This document shows, in pieces, positions 7,303 through 15,934 of a DNA stretch of 38,458 nt. The DNA comes from JALQUL01 sp040382935 (GTDB taxonomy: Bacteria > Pseudomonadota > Gammaproteobacteria > Burkholderiales > Burkholderiaceae_C). The notes beneath the pieces are model-generated. The model saw only the letters and a list, made by a program, of their open reading frames with translations, did no database searches and was not told where the DNA came from. Positions within the stretch are counted from its first letter, which is position 1, and each line of letters starts with the position of its first letter. Position numbers and translations under genes: made by a program. Location of the stretch: contig JBEIEP010000029.1 in the NCBI GenBank assembly GCA_040382935.1, positions 1 to 38,458 on the forward strand, in the 5' to 3' direction.

Positions 7303-7338
7303 AAAGGCCGTCTGCATTCGTGTTGGCGGCCTTTTTTA
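7303..7338 (+). terminator. Intrinsic terminator of the rplM-rpsI operon
   Basis: Stem aaaggccg (7303-7310) with cggccttt (7327-7334), a loop of about 16 bases and a T-run up to about 7337. Confidence 0.8.
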
Positions 7339-7388
7339 TTCTGACCCTCCACAACGTCCAAAGGCATTTCAAATGAGCGGATCGATGC

Positions 7389-8099
7389 ATGCGATTTAGA
7401 CTGTTACGCCGCCGGTTAACCGTAAGTGCGCCGCGCATGGCGATTCGCAGTGCCTTGCCGTGGCCGTTTCGGTGGGCAATGGCGGCACTTATGCTGGGGT
7501 TTTCGGCAGCCATTGCGCTTTGGGCGTTTGAGTTTGGCAAGGATATTGCCGGGCTGGACAGGCAAAGCCGGCAGGATTTGGCCGCTTTGCGTACCGAAGT
7601 CACCACGCTTAGGGCCGAAACTGAAAAAAGCCGCAGCCAACTCAACGTGAGCGACAGCCTTATGGTGGCCGAGCGCGCTGAAAAAGAAAACCTGAAATCT
7701 CAAATCAAAAAGTTAGAAATTGAGAATCAAGCCCTGCGTGATGACCTGGGTTTTTTCCAGAAACTGACCAGCGCCAACCAAGCCAGTGCCATAGGCATCC
7801 GAGGACTGGCGGCAGAGTTGCATGGTGCTGGGCAGTTGCAATGGCAGGCACTGCTGATACAGCCGGTGCGCAATGCACCCGAATTTCAAGGGCAACTCGA
7901 AGTCGTTCTTTCGGGTAACAAGGCGGGCAAGCCCTGGTCTATGGCGGTCAGACCAGAGCCTGCGCCGGTGGCATTTAAGCAGTACCTGCGCGTTGAAGGC
8001 GTGGTAGAGTTGCCCCCCCAGGTGGTGGTTCAATCGATTTCGGCGAGACTGCTAAAGGCTGGGGGCGTTAAAGCATCGCTAAACGCCCGTGTGTTGTAA
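7389..8099 (+). CDS. DUF6776-type membrane-anchored coiled-coil protein
   Basis: 236 residues with a basic N-terminus, one transmembrane helix at about 27-48 (RWAMAALMLGFSAAIALWAF), a long heptad-rich coiled coil at about 55-117, and a C-terminal beta-rich domain. This layout, directly before a bactofilin gene, fits the DUF6776 family, whose function is not established. By position it may be a membrane partner of bactofilin in the cell envelope (inference). The gene ends 33 bp before the bactofilin start, so the two are probably co-transcribed. Confidence 0.75.
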   Translation: MRFRLLRRRLTVSAPRMAIRSALPWPFRWAMAALMLGFSAAIALWAFEFGKDIAGLDRQSRQDLAALRTEVTTLRAETEKSRSQLNVSDSLMVAERAEKENLKSQIKKLEIENQALRDDLGFFQKLTSANQASAIGIRGLAAELHGAGQLQWQALLIQPVRNAPEFQGQLEVVLSGNKAGKPWSMAVRPEPAPVAFKQYLRVEGVVELPPQVVVQSISARLLKAGGVKASLNARVL

Positions 8100-8132
8100 G
8101 ACTACCCAAAAATCTTGTGAACGGAACCGACC

Positions 8133-8543
8133 ATGTTTGCAAAAAAGAGCCAACCCGCCATTAAAAGCCTGATTGCCCATGGCAGTCATATTGAAGGAAA
8201 TATCCGTTTTGGCGATGGTTTGCGCATTGACGGTCAAGTGACTGGCGACGTGACCGCCCAGCCTGGCGACTCAAGTATTTTGGTGATCTCTGAAACCGCG
8301 GTGATCACCGGTGAACTGCGCGCCGAACACATCATTATCAATGGGCGGGTCACTGGGCCCATTTTTTCCTCGCGGCTGCTCGAATTGCAACCCAAGGCGA
8401 AAATCATTGGCGATGTGTTTTATTCAGCGCTTGAACTGCACCAAGGGGCCTTGGTTGCTGGACAATTGCATCCGCAAAATGCAGGCATTGAAATGAACGA
8501 AACACCAAAGCCCCCACTGCAAATAACGTCAAATTCGCCCTAG
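8133..8543 (+). CDS. Bactofilin (polymer-forming cytoskeletal protein)
   Basis: 136 residues with the single right-handed beta-helix bactofilin domain from about 12 to 118 (repeating GxIxGDV-like turns: IEGNIRFGDGLRIDGQVTGDV, then ITGELRAEHIIINGRV) and short flexible ends, the C-terminus being proline-rich. Bactofilins self-assemble without nucleotide at the inner membrane and scaffold cell-wall enzymes. The coiled-coil membrane protein upstream is the likely operon partner; an M23 peptidase, a common functional companion of bactofilins, lies nearby at 10.1-11.5 kb on the other strand. Confidence 0.92.
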   Translation: MFAKKSQPAIKSLIAHGSHIEGNIRFGDGLRIDGQVTGDVTAQPGDSSILVISETAVITGELRAEHIIINGRVTGPIFSSRLLELQPKAKIIGDVFYSALELHQGALVAGQLHPQNAGIEMNETPKPPLQITSNSP

Positions 8544-8602
8544 CTGACGTAAAGCTGCGAACTGCCCTACCATAAGATCCTACTTGTTTACAGGAATTCA
8601 CC

Positions 8603-8980
8603 ATGAGCGCTACAACCTTAGAACTTTCAAGCCCTGCCAGCGTAGCCATGCCCGAACCCATTGTTTTTACCGACAGTGCGGCCACCAAAGTGGCGGACCT
8701 GATCGCTGAAGAAGGTAACCCAGAGTTAAAACTGCGCGTGTTTGTGCAAGGCGGCGGTTGCTCCGGTTTTCAGTACGGGTTTACCTTTGATGAAATGACC
8801 AACGAGGACGACACGACCATGACGAAAAACGGCGTGTCTTTGCTGATCGACGCCATGAGCTACCAGTACCTGCTAGGCGCTGAGATCGACTACAAAGAAG
8901 ATTTGCAGGGTTCACAATTTGTGATTCGCAACCCCAATGCCACCACCACCTGCGGGTGTGGTTCCAGTTTCAGCGTTTAA
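8603..8980 (+). CDS. erpA: Iron-sulfur cluster insertion protein ErpA (A-type carrier)
   Basis: 125 residues. The three conserved cluster-binding cysteines are present: C53 in VQGGGCSGFQYGF and C117/C119 in the C-terminal TCGCGSSFSV. It hands Fe-S clusters to apoproteins, including isoprenoid and respiratory enzymes. The N-terminus has an extra 15-20 residues relative to the E. coli protein. Start ATG is preceded by acaggaattcacc. Convergent with anmK, with 7 bp between stops. Confidence 0.95.
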   Translation: MSATTLELSSPASVAMPEPIVFTDSAATKVADLIAEEGNPELKLRVFVQGGGCSGFQYGFTFDEMTNEDDTTMTKNGVSLLIDAMSYQYLLGAEIDYKEDLQGSQFVIRNPNATTTCGCGSSFSV

Positions 8981-8987
8981 GGCAGAC

Positions 8988-10115
8988 TCAGGGCGGGTAG
9001 CTTGCGCCCAAGATTCGCGGGCCTGATGCGCCCGTGACCTGTGGCAGGTTGGCGGGCAAACCCAGCACATGTTGACGGGCCAACCACGCAAAGGCCGTTG
9101 CCTCCACTTGCATAGGGTCCATCCCCTTTGCCGAGGTGCTCACCACCTCTTTATGTGGCAAGGCCTGCGCCACGGCCTTCATCAGGGCCGTATTGAGCGC
9201 ACCGCCGCCACACACCAGTAACTGCGACCAGTCCATGTCCACGCCCACCAAGGCTTGACGTGCCGACTCAGCGGTGAGCGCCATCAATGTGGCTTGAACA
9301 TCTTTTGGTGCAAGATTTGAGTACCCCGCCAAGTGGTTCTGTAACCAGGATTCATTGAACAAGTCCCGCCCCGTGCTTTTGGGGTAGACCTTTGCAAAAT
9401 AGGGCTCTGCAAGCATGGCCGCCAGCAGTGGCTGGCACACCTGGCCGCTGGCGGCCCATTGTCCTTGATCGTCAAAAGGCTGGCCGGTATGGCGCAGGCA
9501 CCACGCGTCTAACAACACATTGCCAGGGCCACTGTCAAAGCCCACGATGGGCCTGCGTTGTGGGCCAGTGAAGCGTTGAGGGGGTAACACCGTCAGGTTA
9601 GCGATGCCGCCAATATTGAGCAGCGCCACAGCGTGGTGAGTTTGGCCAAACCAGGCATCGTGAAAGGCAGGGACAAGCGGCGCGCCCTGGCCACCGGCTG
9701 CAATGTCACGCGAACGAAAATCGGCAATCACCCGTATGCCGGTAAGCTCTGCCAACATCGACGGTTGATTCAGTTGCCAGGTGTAGCCGCAGCCGTCGAA
9801 GGCCCCGGGCTGGTGGCGCACGGTTTGCCCGTGCGCGCCTATGGCAGCTACGTCACGTGCCTGCACACCACTTTGCTGCAGCAGTTGCCTGACCACATCG
9901 GCATACACCCTAACCAAGGCGTTGGCGGCTAATGCGCAGCGGTGCAGCTCATTGTCCGAAGGGGTGTTGAGCGCAAGCAATTGTGCTTTGAGTGTGGGGT
10001 CAAACGCTGCTGAGGCAAACGCCAAGGTTACCGGCTGGGCCCGTGAAAAATTAACCAAAACCCCGTCTACCCCATCCGTAGAAGTACCCGACATCAATCC
10101 GATGTAGCACCCCAT
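8988..10115 (-). CDS. anmK: Anhydro-N-acetylmuramic acid kinase
   Basis: 375 residues. The enzyme opens and phosphorylates 1,6-anhydro-MurNAc to MurNAc-6-phosphate in peptidoglycan recycling. It belongs to the ASKHA kinase fold: N-terminal ATP-binding GLMSGTSTDGVDGV, central GFDSGPGNVLLDAW and LVCGGGALNTALM near the C-terminus. The start at 10115 (MGCYIGLMSGTS) is preferred to an upstream in-frame start 33 codons earlier because that extension overlaps the M23 gene. It follows the M23 peptidase gene by 25 bp on the same strand, so cell-wall cleavage and recycling are encoded together. Confidence 0.95.
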   Translation of the reverse strand: MGCYIGLMSGTSTDGVDGVLVNFSRAQPVTLAFASAAFDPTLKAQLLALNTPSDNELHRCALAANALVRVYADVVRQLLQQSGVQARDVAAIGAHGQTVRHQPGAFDGCGYTWQLNQPSMLAELTGIRVIADFRSRDIAAGGQGAPLVPAFHDAWFGQTHHAVALLNIGGIANLTVLPPQRFTGPQRRPIVGFDSGPGNVLLDAWCLRHTGQPFDDQGQWAASGQVCQPLLAAMLAEPYFAKVYPKSTGRDLFNESWLQNHLAGYSNLAPKDVQATLMALTAESARQALVGVDMDWSQLLVCGGGALNTALMKAVAQALPHKEVVSTSAKGMDPMQVEATAFAWLARQHVLGLPANLPQVTGASGPRILGASYPP

Positions 10116-10140
10116 TTGGCCGTTACGCGGTACGCGGGCG

Positions 10141-11526
10141 CTATTGCGCGTTGGCCACTGAGACCAGAGCCGCTGCAGCGAGTTGATCACTGAGCACCTT
10201 GGCCTGGACCTCAAACAAGGGGCGTTGCGAGGCTGCCAATTCAGGGGCTTGGGATTTTTTAATCACAGTGATGGGGTCCACGTGTTTTCCTCCCATGCGG
10301 AACTCAAAATGCAAATGTGGCCCTGTGGCCCACCCGGTGGCTCCTACTGCACCAATATTTTGTCCCTGCTGCACCGACTCGCCTTTTTTGACATTGATTT
10401 TGCTCAGATGCGCATACACGGTGGTTTGCTCCTTGCCGTGATCAATGAAAACCACATTGCCAAACCCGTTTTGAAACCCCGCAAAGCTCACCCGCCCTGC
10501 GCCAATGCTACGCACAGGGGTACCCGTAGGCGCGCCGTAGTCCACGCCTAGGTGGGCTTTCCATAATCTTGAGATGGGGTGCAAACGCATTGCAAACCCA
10601 CTGGTGACACGCGAAAACGCCAACGGCGAGGCTAAAAATTCTTTTCTAAGACTTTTTCCTTCCGGCGTAAAGTATGCGCCAGTGAGGTTGGTGCCTGTGC
10701 CTTGGTTAAACCAAAGTGCCCTTAGGCTTTGCCCTTTGTTGACAAAATCAGTGGCCAGCACTTTGCCGGTTCGCATCAGTTCACCATCGGCCAGCAGCGC
10801 TTGGTATACCACCGTAAAGCGGTCACCCTTGCGCAGGTCGCGGTGAAAGTCGATTTCGCCGGAGAATATCTCAGCAATTTGTACCCCAACCGCATCGGGA
10901 ATACCTGCATCGTCGGTGGCAGCAAACAACGAGCTTTTGATTTCACCACTGGCAAATCGACTGACCGGCACAAGGGGCTCTGTGCTCAGCACAGACTGCA
11001 AGCCGCTAGTCCCACGCTCCACCCTTAGGCGATGGAACTCATCGCCTTGCGCGGCGGGCCAGAGTACGGACAGTTGTTCGAGTTGGCGCTGGGTGTTGGT
11101 TTGTACCCTGACCCAGTGCCCGGGCGCCAGAAGGGCGCGCTGGGCTTGCGGGTCTTGCCTAAAAAATTGGGCGGCCTGCGCATCGGCAACACCCAGCCTG
11201 GCGAGTAGACCATCTACCGTATCGGTGGCCTGCACGGTAGCCGAGCGATACAGCGAAAACGGCGCGGGCGTTAGCGCGCCAGAGAGCGACGGTGGCAGTT
11301 GCGGGTGCACCGCTTGTTGTATCCATTCTATTTTTTGCTCTGAATCTACAGGCACCATGGTGACCACGGCAAACGCGCCACCGGTAGCCAACGCTACCAG
11401 CGTAACGCCACCAAACACCAAGCGGCGTAGGTTTTGGTTTGCCCACATCAACAGCGAACCAGCGCACACCCGCACCGCGTCAAGAAACGCGTCAGTCCAA
11501 GGTTTGAGATGCGGCGGCTGAGACAT
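10141..11526 (-). CDS. M23-family metallopeptidase (MepM/YebA-like murein endopeptidase)
   Basis: 461 residues. One membrane anchor lies near 33-56 (LVFGGVTLVALATGGAFAVV), then a LysM/OapA-like region (SLYRSATVQATDTVDGLLARLG), an inhibitory or scaffold segment, and the lysostaphin-type zinc domain at about 305-430. Zinc ligands are seen in HLGVDYG (HxxxD) and in GPHLHFEF (HxH). It should cut peptide cross-links in the periplasm to allow wall growth. The start at 11526 is the first ATG giving family-like sequence; the frame extends 112 codons further but overlaps tyrS. Upstream of anmK in the same direction and divergent from tyrS (84 bp). Confidence 0.92.
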   Translation of the reverse strand: MSQPPHLKPWTDAFLDAVRVCAGSLLMWANQNLRRLVFGGVTLVALATGGAFAVVTMVPVDSEQKIEWIQQAVHPQLPPSLSGALTPAPFSLYRSATVQATDTVDGLLARLGVADAQAAQFFRQDPQAQRALLAPGHWVRVQTNTQRQLEQLSVLWPAAQGDEFHRLRVERGTSGLQSVLSTEPLVPVSRFASGEIKSSLFAATDDAGIPDAVGVQIAEIFSGEIDFHRDLRKGDRFTVVYQALLADGELMRTGKVLATDFVNKGQSLRALWFNQGTGTNLTGAYFTPEGKSLRKEFLASPLAFSRVTSGFAMRLHPISRLWKAHLGVDYGAPTGTPVRSIGAGRVSFAGFQNGFGNVVFIDHGKEQTTVYAHLSKINVKKGESVQQGQNIGAVGATGWATGPHLHFEFRMGGKHVDPITVIKKSQAPELAASQRPLFEVQAKVLSDQLAAAALVSVANAQ

Positions 11527-11610
11527 AGGATGCAAGGCGAGAAAAGGACAATGGCAGAGGAGCTTTGTAGTATAACCGTGCATCTTTTCCCTGCTCGCAC
11601 GCCCTCTTTT

Positions 11611-12867
11611 ATGACCGCCCCTACCCTGCCACTCAAGGCCATGTATCCTGTCACCGACCGCGTCAGCGAAGCCATGGCCATTAGCCTGCGCGGCGTGGCT
11701 GAACTTATTCCGGCCGAAGACTGGCTGAAAAAATTGGCCCGCGCCGAGGCCACGGGCGTGCCCTTGCGCATCAAGCTGGGGCTGGATCCCACCGCCCCCG
11801 ACATCCACATTGGCCACACGGTAGTGCTCAACAAAATGCGCCAGTTGCAAAACCTGGGGCATACGGTGATTTTTTTGATTGGCGACTTTACCTCCATGAT
11901 TGGCGACCCCTCGGGGCGCAATTCCACCCGCCCACCCCTAACACGCGAGCAGATTGAGGCCAATGCCAAAACCTATTACGAGCAGGCCAGTTTGGTGTTG
12001 GACCCTGACAAAACAGAGATTAGGTATAACAGCGAGTGGAGCGACCCCTTGGGTGCGCGGGGCATGATTGAGTTGGCAGCGCGTTACAACGTGGCGCGCA
12101 TGATGGAGCGCGACGACTTTAACAAACGCTTTAAAGAAGGTCGGTCGATTTCGGTTCACGAATTTTTGTACCCGCTGATGCAGGGCTACGACAGTGTGGC
12201 GCTTAAGTCCGACCTAGAGCTGGGCGGCACCGACCAAAAATTTAACCTGTTGGTGGGACGTCACCTGCAACAAGAATATGGGCAAGAACCCCAATGCATT
12301 TTGACCATGCCGCTTTTAGAAGGGCTGGACGGCGTGGACAAGATGAGCAAGAGCAAAAACAACTACATTGGGATTAAAGAAGACCCCAACAGTATGTTTG
12401 CCAAAGTGCTGAGCATTTCGGACGACTTGATGTGGCGTTGGTACCCGTTGCTGAGTTTTATGTCCGAGCGCGACGTGGCGGCGCTAAAGGCTCAAATTGA
12501 CCAGGGCATGAACCCCAAGGTCGCCAAAGTGGCCTTGGCCACCGAGATCACCACCCGCTTTCATGGGGCTGCGGCGGCCGAGCGTGCAGAGGCTGACTTT
12601 GAACTGCGCAGCAAAGGGGGCATCCCCGACGATGTGCCCGAGATGCGCTTGGCCCTGCCGCAAGGCCAATCCGAAATCGGGATAGGTGCCCTGCTCAAAG
12701 CCTGTGGGCTGGCCAGTAGCAGCGGCGAGGGCAATCGCCTCATCGACGGGGGCGGCGTGCGCATTGACGGCAATGCCTTACAGGACAAAGGCCTTAAGTT
12801 GCAAGCTGGCACCTACACATTGCAAGTGGGCAAGCGCAAGTTTATGAAGGTGACGCTGGGCGCTTAA
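11611..12867 (+). CDS. tyrS: Tyrosyl-tRNA synthetase
   Basis: 418 residues, class I aminoacyl-tRNA synthetase. The HIGH motif is DIHIGHTVV and the KMSKS loop is DKMSKSKNNY; the C-terminal 65 or so residues form an S4 RNA-binding domain (GNRLIDGGGVRIDGNAL). Together with GDFTSMIGDPSGRN this is the TyrRS type common in proteobacteria (TyrZ-like branch). The ATG at 11611 is chosen as the likely start, with M71 of the longer frame (MYPVTDRVSEAM) as an alternative; neither has a good ribosome-binding site. Confidence 0.95.
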   Translation: MTAPTLPLKAMYPVTDRVSEAMAISLRGVAELIPAEDWLKKLARAEATGVPLRIKLGLDPTAPDIHIGHTVVLNKMRQLQNLGHTVIFLIGDFTSMIGDPSGRNSTRPPLTREQIEANAKTYYEQASLVLDPDKTEIRYNSEWSDPLGARGMIELAARYNVARMMERDDFNKRFKEGRSISVHEFLYPLMQGYDSVALKSDLELGGTDQKFNLLVGRHLQQEYGQEPQCILTMPLLEGLDGVDKMSKSKNNYIGIKEDPNSMFAKVLSISDDLMWRWYPLLSFMSERDVAALKAQIDQGMNPKVAKVALATEITTRFHGAAAAERAEADFELRSKGGIPDDVPEMRLALPQGQSEIGIGALLKACGLASSSGEGNRLIDGGGVRIDGNALQDKGLKLQAGTYTLQVGKRKFMKVTLGA

Positions 12868-12897
12868 ATGCGGGCCACCCCTCCACCATGATGGCTT

Positions 12898-13797
12898 ATG
12901 AAATTACCTGCGCCTAAAACCCTTTTGTGGGTGTCAGCGTTTGTCGCGCTCATCACCATCACGCTCAAAACCTTGGCTTGGTATTTGACCGGTTCGGTGG
13001 GGTTGCTGTCGGACGCCATGGAGTCCTTTGTCAACTTGGCCAGCGCCCTGTTTGCCCTGGTCATGGTGACCATTGCCCAACAACCGCCGGACGACGATCA
13101 CCCTTACGGCCACCACAAAGCGGAATATTTTTCTTCGGGGTTTGAAGGCATTTTGATTATTGGTGCCGCCCTGGGCATTATTTGGGCCGCAGGGCACCGA
13201 ATAATGGCACCCCAGCCCGTGGAACAACTGGGCTTGGGTGTGGCACTGTCGGTGGTGAGTTCCGCACTGAACGGCGGCTTGGCTTGGGTGATGTTTAAAG
13301 CGGCAAAGGAACACCGTTCGATTGCCTTAGAGGCCGATGCCAAACACCTGGTAACGGATGTGTGGACCTCGGTGGGCGTAGTGATTGGCATCGGTTTGGT
13401 CATGCTGACCGATTGGTTGTGGCTAGACCCTGTGATCGCTATTTTGGTAGCGCTCAACATTTTGAAAGAAGGCGGCCATCTGGTGTGGCGCTCGTCACAG
13501 GGTTTGATGGACGAGGCGGTGGAGCCTGAGATACTTGAAAAAATCAAAGCCACGCTGGCGATTTTTGAGCACCAAACCATTCGTTTCGACCATGTGTCCA
13601 CACGCCGATCTGGGCAGCGTACCTTTGTGGACCTGCATATGCACATGCCCCCCAGTTGGACCCTTGGCCGCGCGGCCGCCTTGCGCACCAGCCTAGAGCA
13701 GGCCTTGATGAGTGAAGTGCCGGGCCTACGCGCCACCATTCAGTTGCTGCCCACCGATGTAGAGGCGCACTTTTTTGACACCAAGGATTTGATTTGA
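12898..13797 (+). CDS. Cation diffusion facilitator (CDF) metal efflux transporter
   Basis: 299 residues with about six transmembrane helices in the first 200 residues and a cytoplasmic C-terminal dimer domain. The metal site is visible as SDAMES (TM2) and DAKHLVTDVWTS (TM5), with a histidine/aspartate patch PDDDHPYGHHKAE between TM2 and TM3. The H/D pattern SDxxES...DAxHxxTD resembles Fe/Zn or Mn/Zn exporters; the metal is not certain. Its TGA stop overlaps the next start (TTGA), so it is coupled to dtd, and it begins 30 bp after tyrS. Confidence 0.9.
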   Translation: MKLPAPKTLLWVSAFVALITITLKTLAWYLTGSVGLLSDAMESFVNLASALFALVMVTIAQQPPDDDHPYGHHKAEYFSSGFEGILIIGAALGIIWAAGHRIMAPQPVEQLGLGVALSVVSSALNGGLAWVMFKAAKEHRSIALEADAKHLVTDVWTSVGVVIGIGLVMLTDWLWLDPVIAILVALNILKEGGHLVWRSSQGLMDEAVEPEILEKIKATLAIFEHQTIRFDHVSTRRSGQRTFVDLHMHMPPSWTLGRAAALRTSLEQALMSEVPGLRATIQLLPTDVEAHFFDTKDLI

Positions 13798-14246
13798 TCG
13801 GGCTGATTCAACGCGTTAGCCAGGCCAGCGTGAGCGTAGAGGGCCAGGTGATAGGCCAAATTGGCAAAGGCCTTTTGGTGCTGGTGTGCGCCCAACCCCA
13901 GGACTCCCCGGCCAGTACGGAGCGTTTTTTGGCCAAGGTGCTCAAGCTACGCATTTTTGCCGATGAAAACGACAAAATGAACCGCAGCGTGCAAGACATT
14001 GATGGGCAGGGCACGGCGGGCGGCTTGTTATTGGTGAGCCAATTTACTCTGGCCGCCGATGTGAGCGGCGGCAACCGCCCCAGTTTTACCGCAGCGGCCA
14101 AACCCGAACTGGCCCGCCCCCTGTTCGATGCCCTGGTGGAACTGGCCAAGGCCCAGCACCCCATTGTGCAAACCGGGCGCTTTGCAACGGATATGCAGGT
14201 GGCGTTGGTCAATGATGGGCCGATTACGATTCCGTTAGAGATCTGA
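13794..14246 (+). CDS. dtd: D-aminoacyl-tRNA deacylase
   Basis: 150 residues. It removes D-amino acids (and Gly from tRNA-Ala) wrongly attached to tRNA. Family motifs are SQFTLAAD at about 83 and the cross-subunit NDGPITIPLEI at the C-terminus (Gly-cisPro equivalent GP). The start is TTG at 13794, overlapping the previous gene's stop; the protein then begins MIGLIQRVSQASV as expected. Downstream of tyrS and the CDF gene in a probable three-gene unit; a logical neighbour of tyrS because D-Tyr-tRNA is a classic substrate. It ends exactly one base before the convergent PIN gene's stop. Confidence 0.95.
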   Translation: MIGLIQRVSQASVSVEGQVIGQIGKGLLVLVCAQPQDSPASTERFLAKVLKLRIFADENDKMNRSVQDIDGQGTAGGLLLVSQFTLAADVSGGNRPSFTAAAKPELARPLFDALVELAKAQHPIVQTGRFATDMQVALVNDGPITIPLEI

Positions 14247-14828
14247 TCAAATCAACTCTGCTGCCAACCGCAGCCTGGCCGCAGTGGTGGGCAAACCACC
14301 CACTTCAAGTGCGTAGGCAAAGTCCTCTGGGCTGGACTGCGGTTTTCTGCGACGGGAGCGCATGCGTTTAAAGGCAGCAATGGCACTCACTTCGTCTAAG
14401 TCCCACCGATTGACGATGAAGGTATCCGGATCAACCGCTTCGATACCGTAGCGGGACAGCACCTCTTTGGGGAAATCTTTGAGGTTGGAGGTCACAATAC
14501 AGTCCGCATGACCAGCGATTGCTGCAGCCAAAACGTGGCAATCGTCGGGGTCAGGCAAGCTTAGGCCCAAAACCAATGCTTTCCATGCAGATTCATTCAC
14601 TTCCCAGTCAGGAACGGCATCTCGCATGCTGTCGCGTCGAACATCGAGTTTCCCTGTCAAATCAGGCCGTTCACGCACCAAGGAGCGAATCCATTCGTCC
14701 TCTATTTTGGTTGTCCATTTAGCGGCAAAAAATCCCGCCGTTGCCAAGCTGAGAAGGGCGTCTGTCATCGCAATCGGATAAAGCACACACGCATCCAACA
14801 ATGCGGTGTATCGCGCATAACCCGCCAT
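14247..14828 (-). CDS. PIN-domain protein, likely toxin of a toxin-antitoxin pair
   Basis: 193 residues. The PIN nuclease fold (PIN_3-like) spans about 8-140: first acidic residue in LLDACVLYP, then LPDPDDCHVLAAAI and the last acidic/Asn cluster in IVTSNLKDFP. These acidic residues bind Mg2+ for RNA cleavage in the family. The C-terminal 50 residues (basic, RMRSRRRKP) are outside the domain. It overlaps the preceding gene by one base (TAATG), typical for a TA operon with the antitoxin first. The RNA target is unknown. Confidence 0.85.
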   Translation of the reverse strand: MAGYARYTALLDACVLYPIAMTDALLSLATAGFFAAKWTTKIEDEWIRSLVRERPDLTGKLDVRRDSMRDAVPDWEVNESAWKALVLGLSLPDPDDCHVLAAAIAGHADCIVTSNLKDFPKEVLSRYGIEAVDPDTFIVNRWDLDEVSAIAAFKRMRSRRRKPQSSPEDFAYALEVGGLPTTAARLRLAAELI

Positions 14829-15298
14829 TAATAATCTAGTCCCAATTCATGTGCGTTGATTGCCATGCGGTCCAAAGCACCGCTTTGTGCAGCACGCATG
14901 TTTTTGGCATAGGCCATTAAATCGTCAAATGCGATGCGCCTGTGTGATCCCACTTTTCGGTGTGGTAGGCGCCCGGACTCCATTTCTTTGATCACAAAAG
15001 GGCGAGAAACATTCAGGAAATTGGCAGCCTCTACAGTGGTGAGTTCTTGCTCAGATGGCATCAATGTGATGGGCCTGCCTTCGCTCATGGCTCCCAACAA
15101 TTGACCAATCAACTTGAGCGCGGCAGGCGGTACCGTAACAGTCGGGTGCTCGCCCGTGTCAGTGGTCAGCGTCATCACCGCCGCGCGTGAATGATCGAGC
15201 GAGGCCATGATGCAGCGTTGTGCAACGCGAATCATTTCTTGGTCGCTGGCATTTAAGGGTGGCGGTGCCACTTCACGTATTTGATGGACGGTGCGCAT
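14828..15298 (-). CDS. Excisionase-type helix-turn-helix protein, probable antitoxin
   Basis: 156 residues from the ATG at 15298; an alternative ATG at 15364 adds 22 residues but sits flush against the tandem repeats with no room for a ribosome-binding site. A MerR/excisionase-like winged helix lies at about 88-140 (LTTVEAANFLNVSRPFVIKEMESGRLP then GSHRRIAFDDLMAYAK). The N-terminal half may bind and neutralise the PIN protein. It is first in the two-gene unit; tandem 9-bp repeats in front are a candidate operator for self-repression. Confidence 0.8.
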   Translation of the reverse strand: MRTVHQIREVAPPPLNASDQEMIRVAQRCIMASLDHSRAAVMTLTTDTGEHPTVTVPPAALKLIGQLLGAMSEGRPITLMPSEQELTTVEAANFLNVSRPFVIKEMESGRLPHRKVGSHRRIAFDDLMAYAKNMRAAQSGALDRMAINAHELGLDY

Positions 15299-15363
15299 GT
15301 TTGTGCTTTCTGGTGATGACCAAGACGCAGGATGGATTCGCTTCTTGGATGATGCAGCCATCA

Positions 15364-15399
15364 TACAATAAATGCAATAAACGCAACAAATGAATTAAA
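15364..15399. repeat. Four tandem 9-bp repeats upstream of the excisionase/PIN operon
   Basis: Plus-strand units are tacaataaa, tgcaataaa, cgcaacaaa and tgaattaaa (15364-15372, 15373-15381, 15382-15390, 15391-15399), degenerate but in strict 9-bp phase. The position directly before the antitoxin gene suggests an iterated operator or an AT-rich promoter core. Which protein binds is inference. Confidence 0.5.
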
Positions 15400-15463
15400 C
15401 GTCGGATTGTTCTGAAAGCACTTAAGCCGTAGAACTGCTGCGCAAAATCCCTACGGCAAATAC

Positions 15464-15919
15464 TTATCCATACGGATCGGCAAACCCCAGGCCCGCCAGA
15501 ATCACCCGCTCTTTGGCCTCCATCACCTTGGCCTGCTTAGCACTTTTTTCGTGGTCGTAGCCTTGGGCGTGCAAAGCGCCGTGCACCAGCAGGTGCGCGT
15601 AATGCGCCTCTAGGGATTTGCCTTGGGCCAGTGCCTCTTGTTCCACCACCGGGGCGCACAACACCAAGTCGGCCACGATGACGGGTTGTTGGCTGTAATC
15701 AAAGGTGAGTACGTTGGTGGCGTAGGCTTTGTGACGATAGCTTTGGTTGAGTTGCAGGCCTTCGTCGTGCTCCACCACGCGCACCGTTAACTCGGCGGGC
15801 AATGCAATAGCGTGACGCAGCCAACGCGTCACCTTGGCACGGGCTAGAGTGACGCGGTGGTGGGCGTGGGCGGGGGCCAAGGCCAGTTGCAGGGACAGTT
15901 GGAGTGGGGGCAAGGCCAT
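15464..15919 (-). CDS. ybeY: Endoribonuclease YbeY (16S rRNA 3'-end maturation)
   Basis: 151 residues. The zinc-binding signature is complete: HLLVHGALHAQGYDHE (H-x3-H-x5-H). The central NVLTFDY matches the family. YbeY acts in 16S rRNA 3' processing and ribosome quality control. It follows phoH by 15 bp on the same strand, the conserved phoH(ybeZ)-ybeY pair. The N-terminal 25 residues are variable. Confidence 0.95.
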   Translation of the reverse strand: MALPPLQLSLQLALAPAHAHHRVTLARAKVTRWLRHAIALPAELTVRVVEHDEGLQLNQSYRHKAYATNVLTFDYSQQPVIVADLVLCAPVVEQEALAQGKSLEAHYAHLLVHGALHAQGYDHEKSAKQAKVMEAKERVILAGLGFADPYG

Positions 15920-15934
15920 ATCGCTTGGAATGGT

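Noticed and set aside
11434..11610. 59-codon N-terminal extension of tyrS
   Set aside because: It overlaps the start of the divergent M23 gene and lacks similarity to TyrRS.
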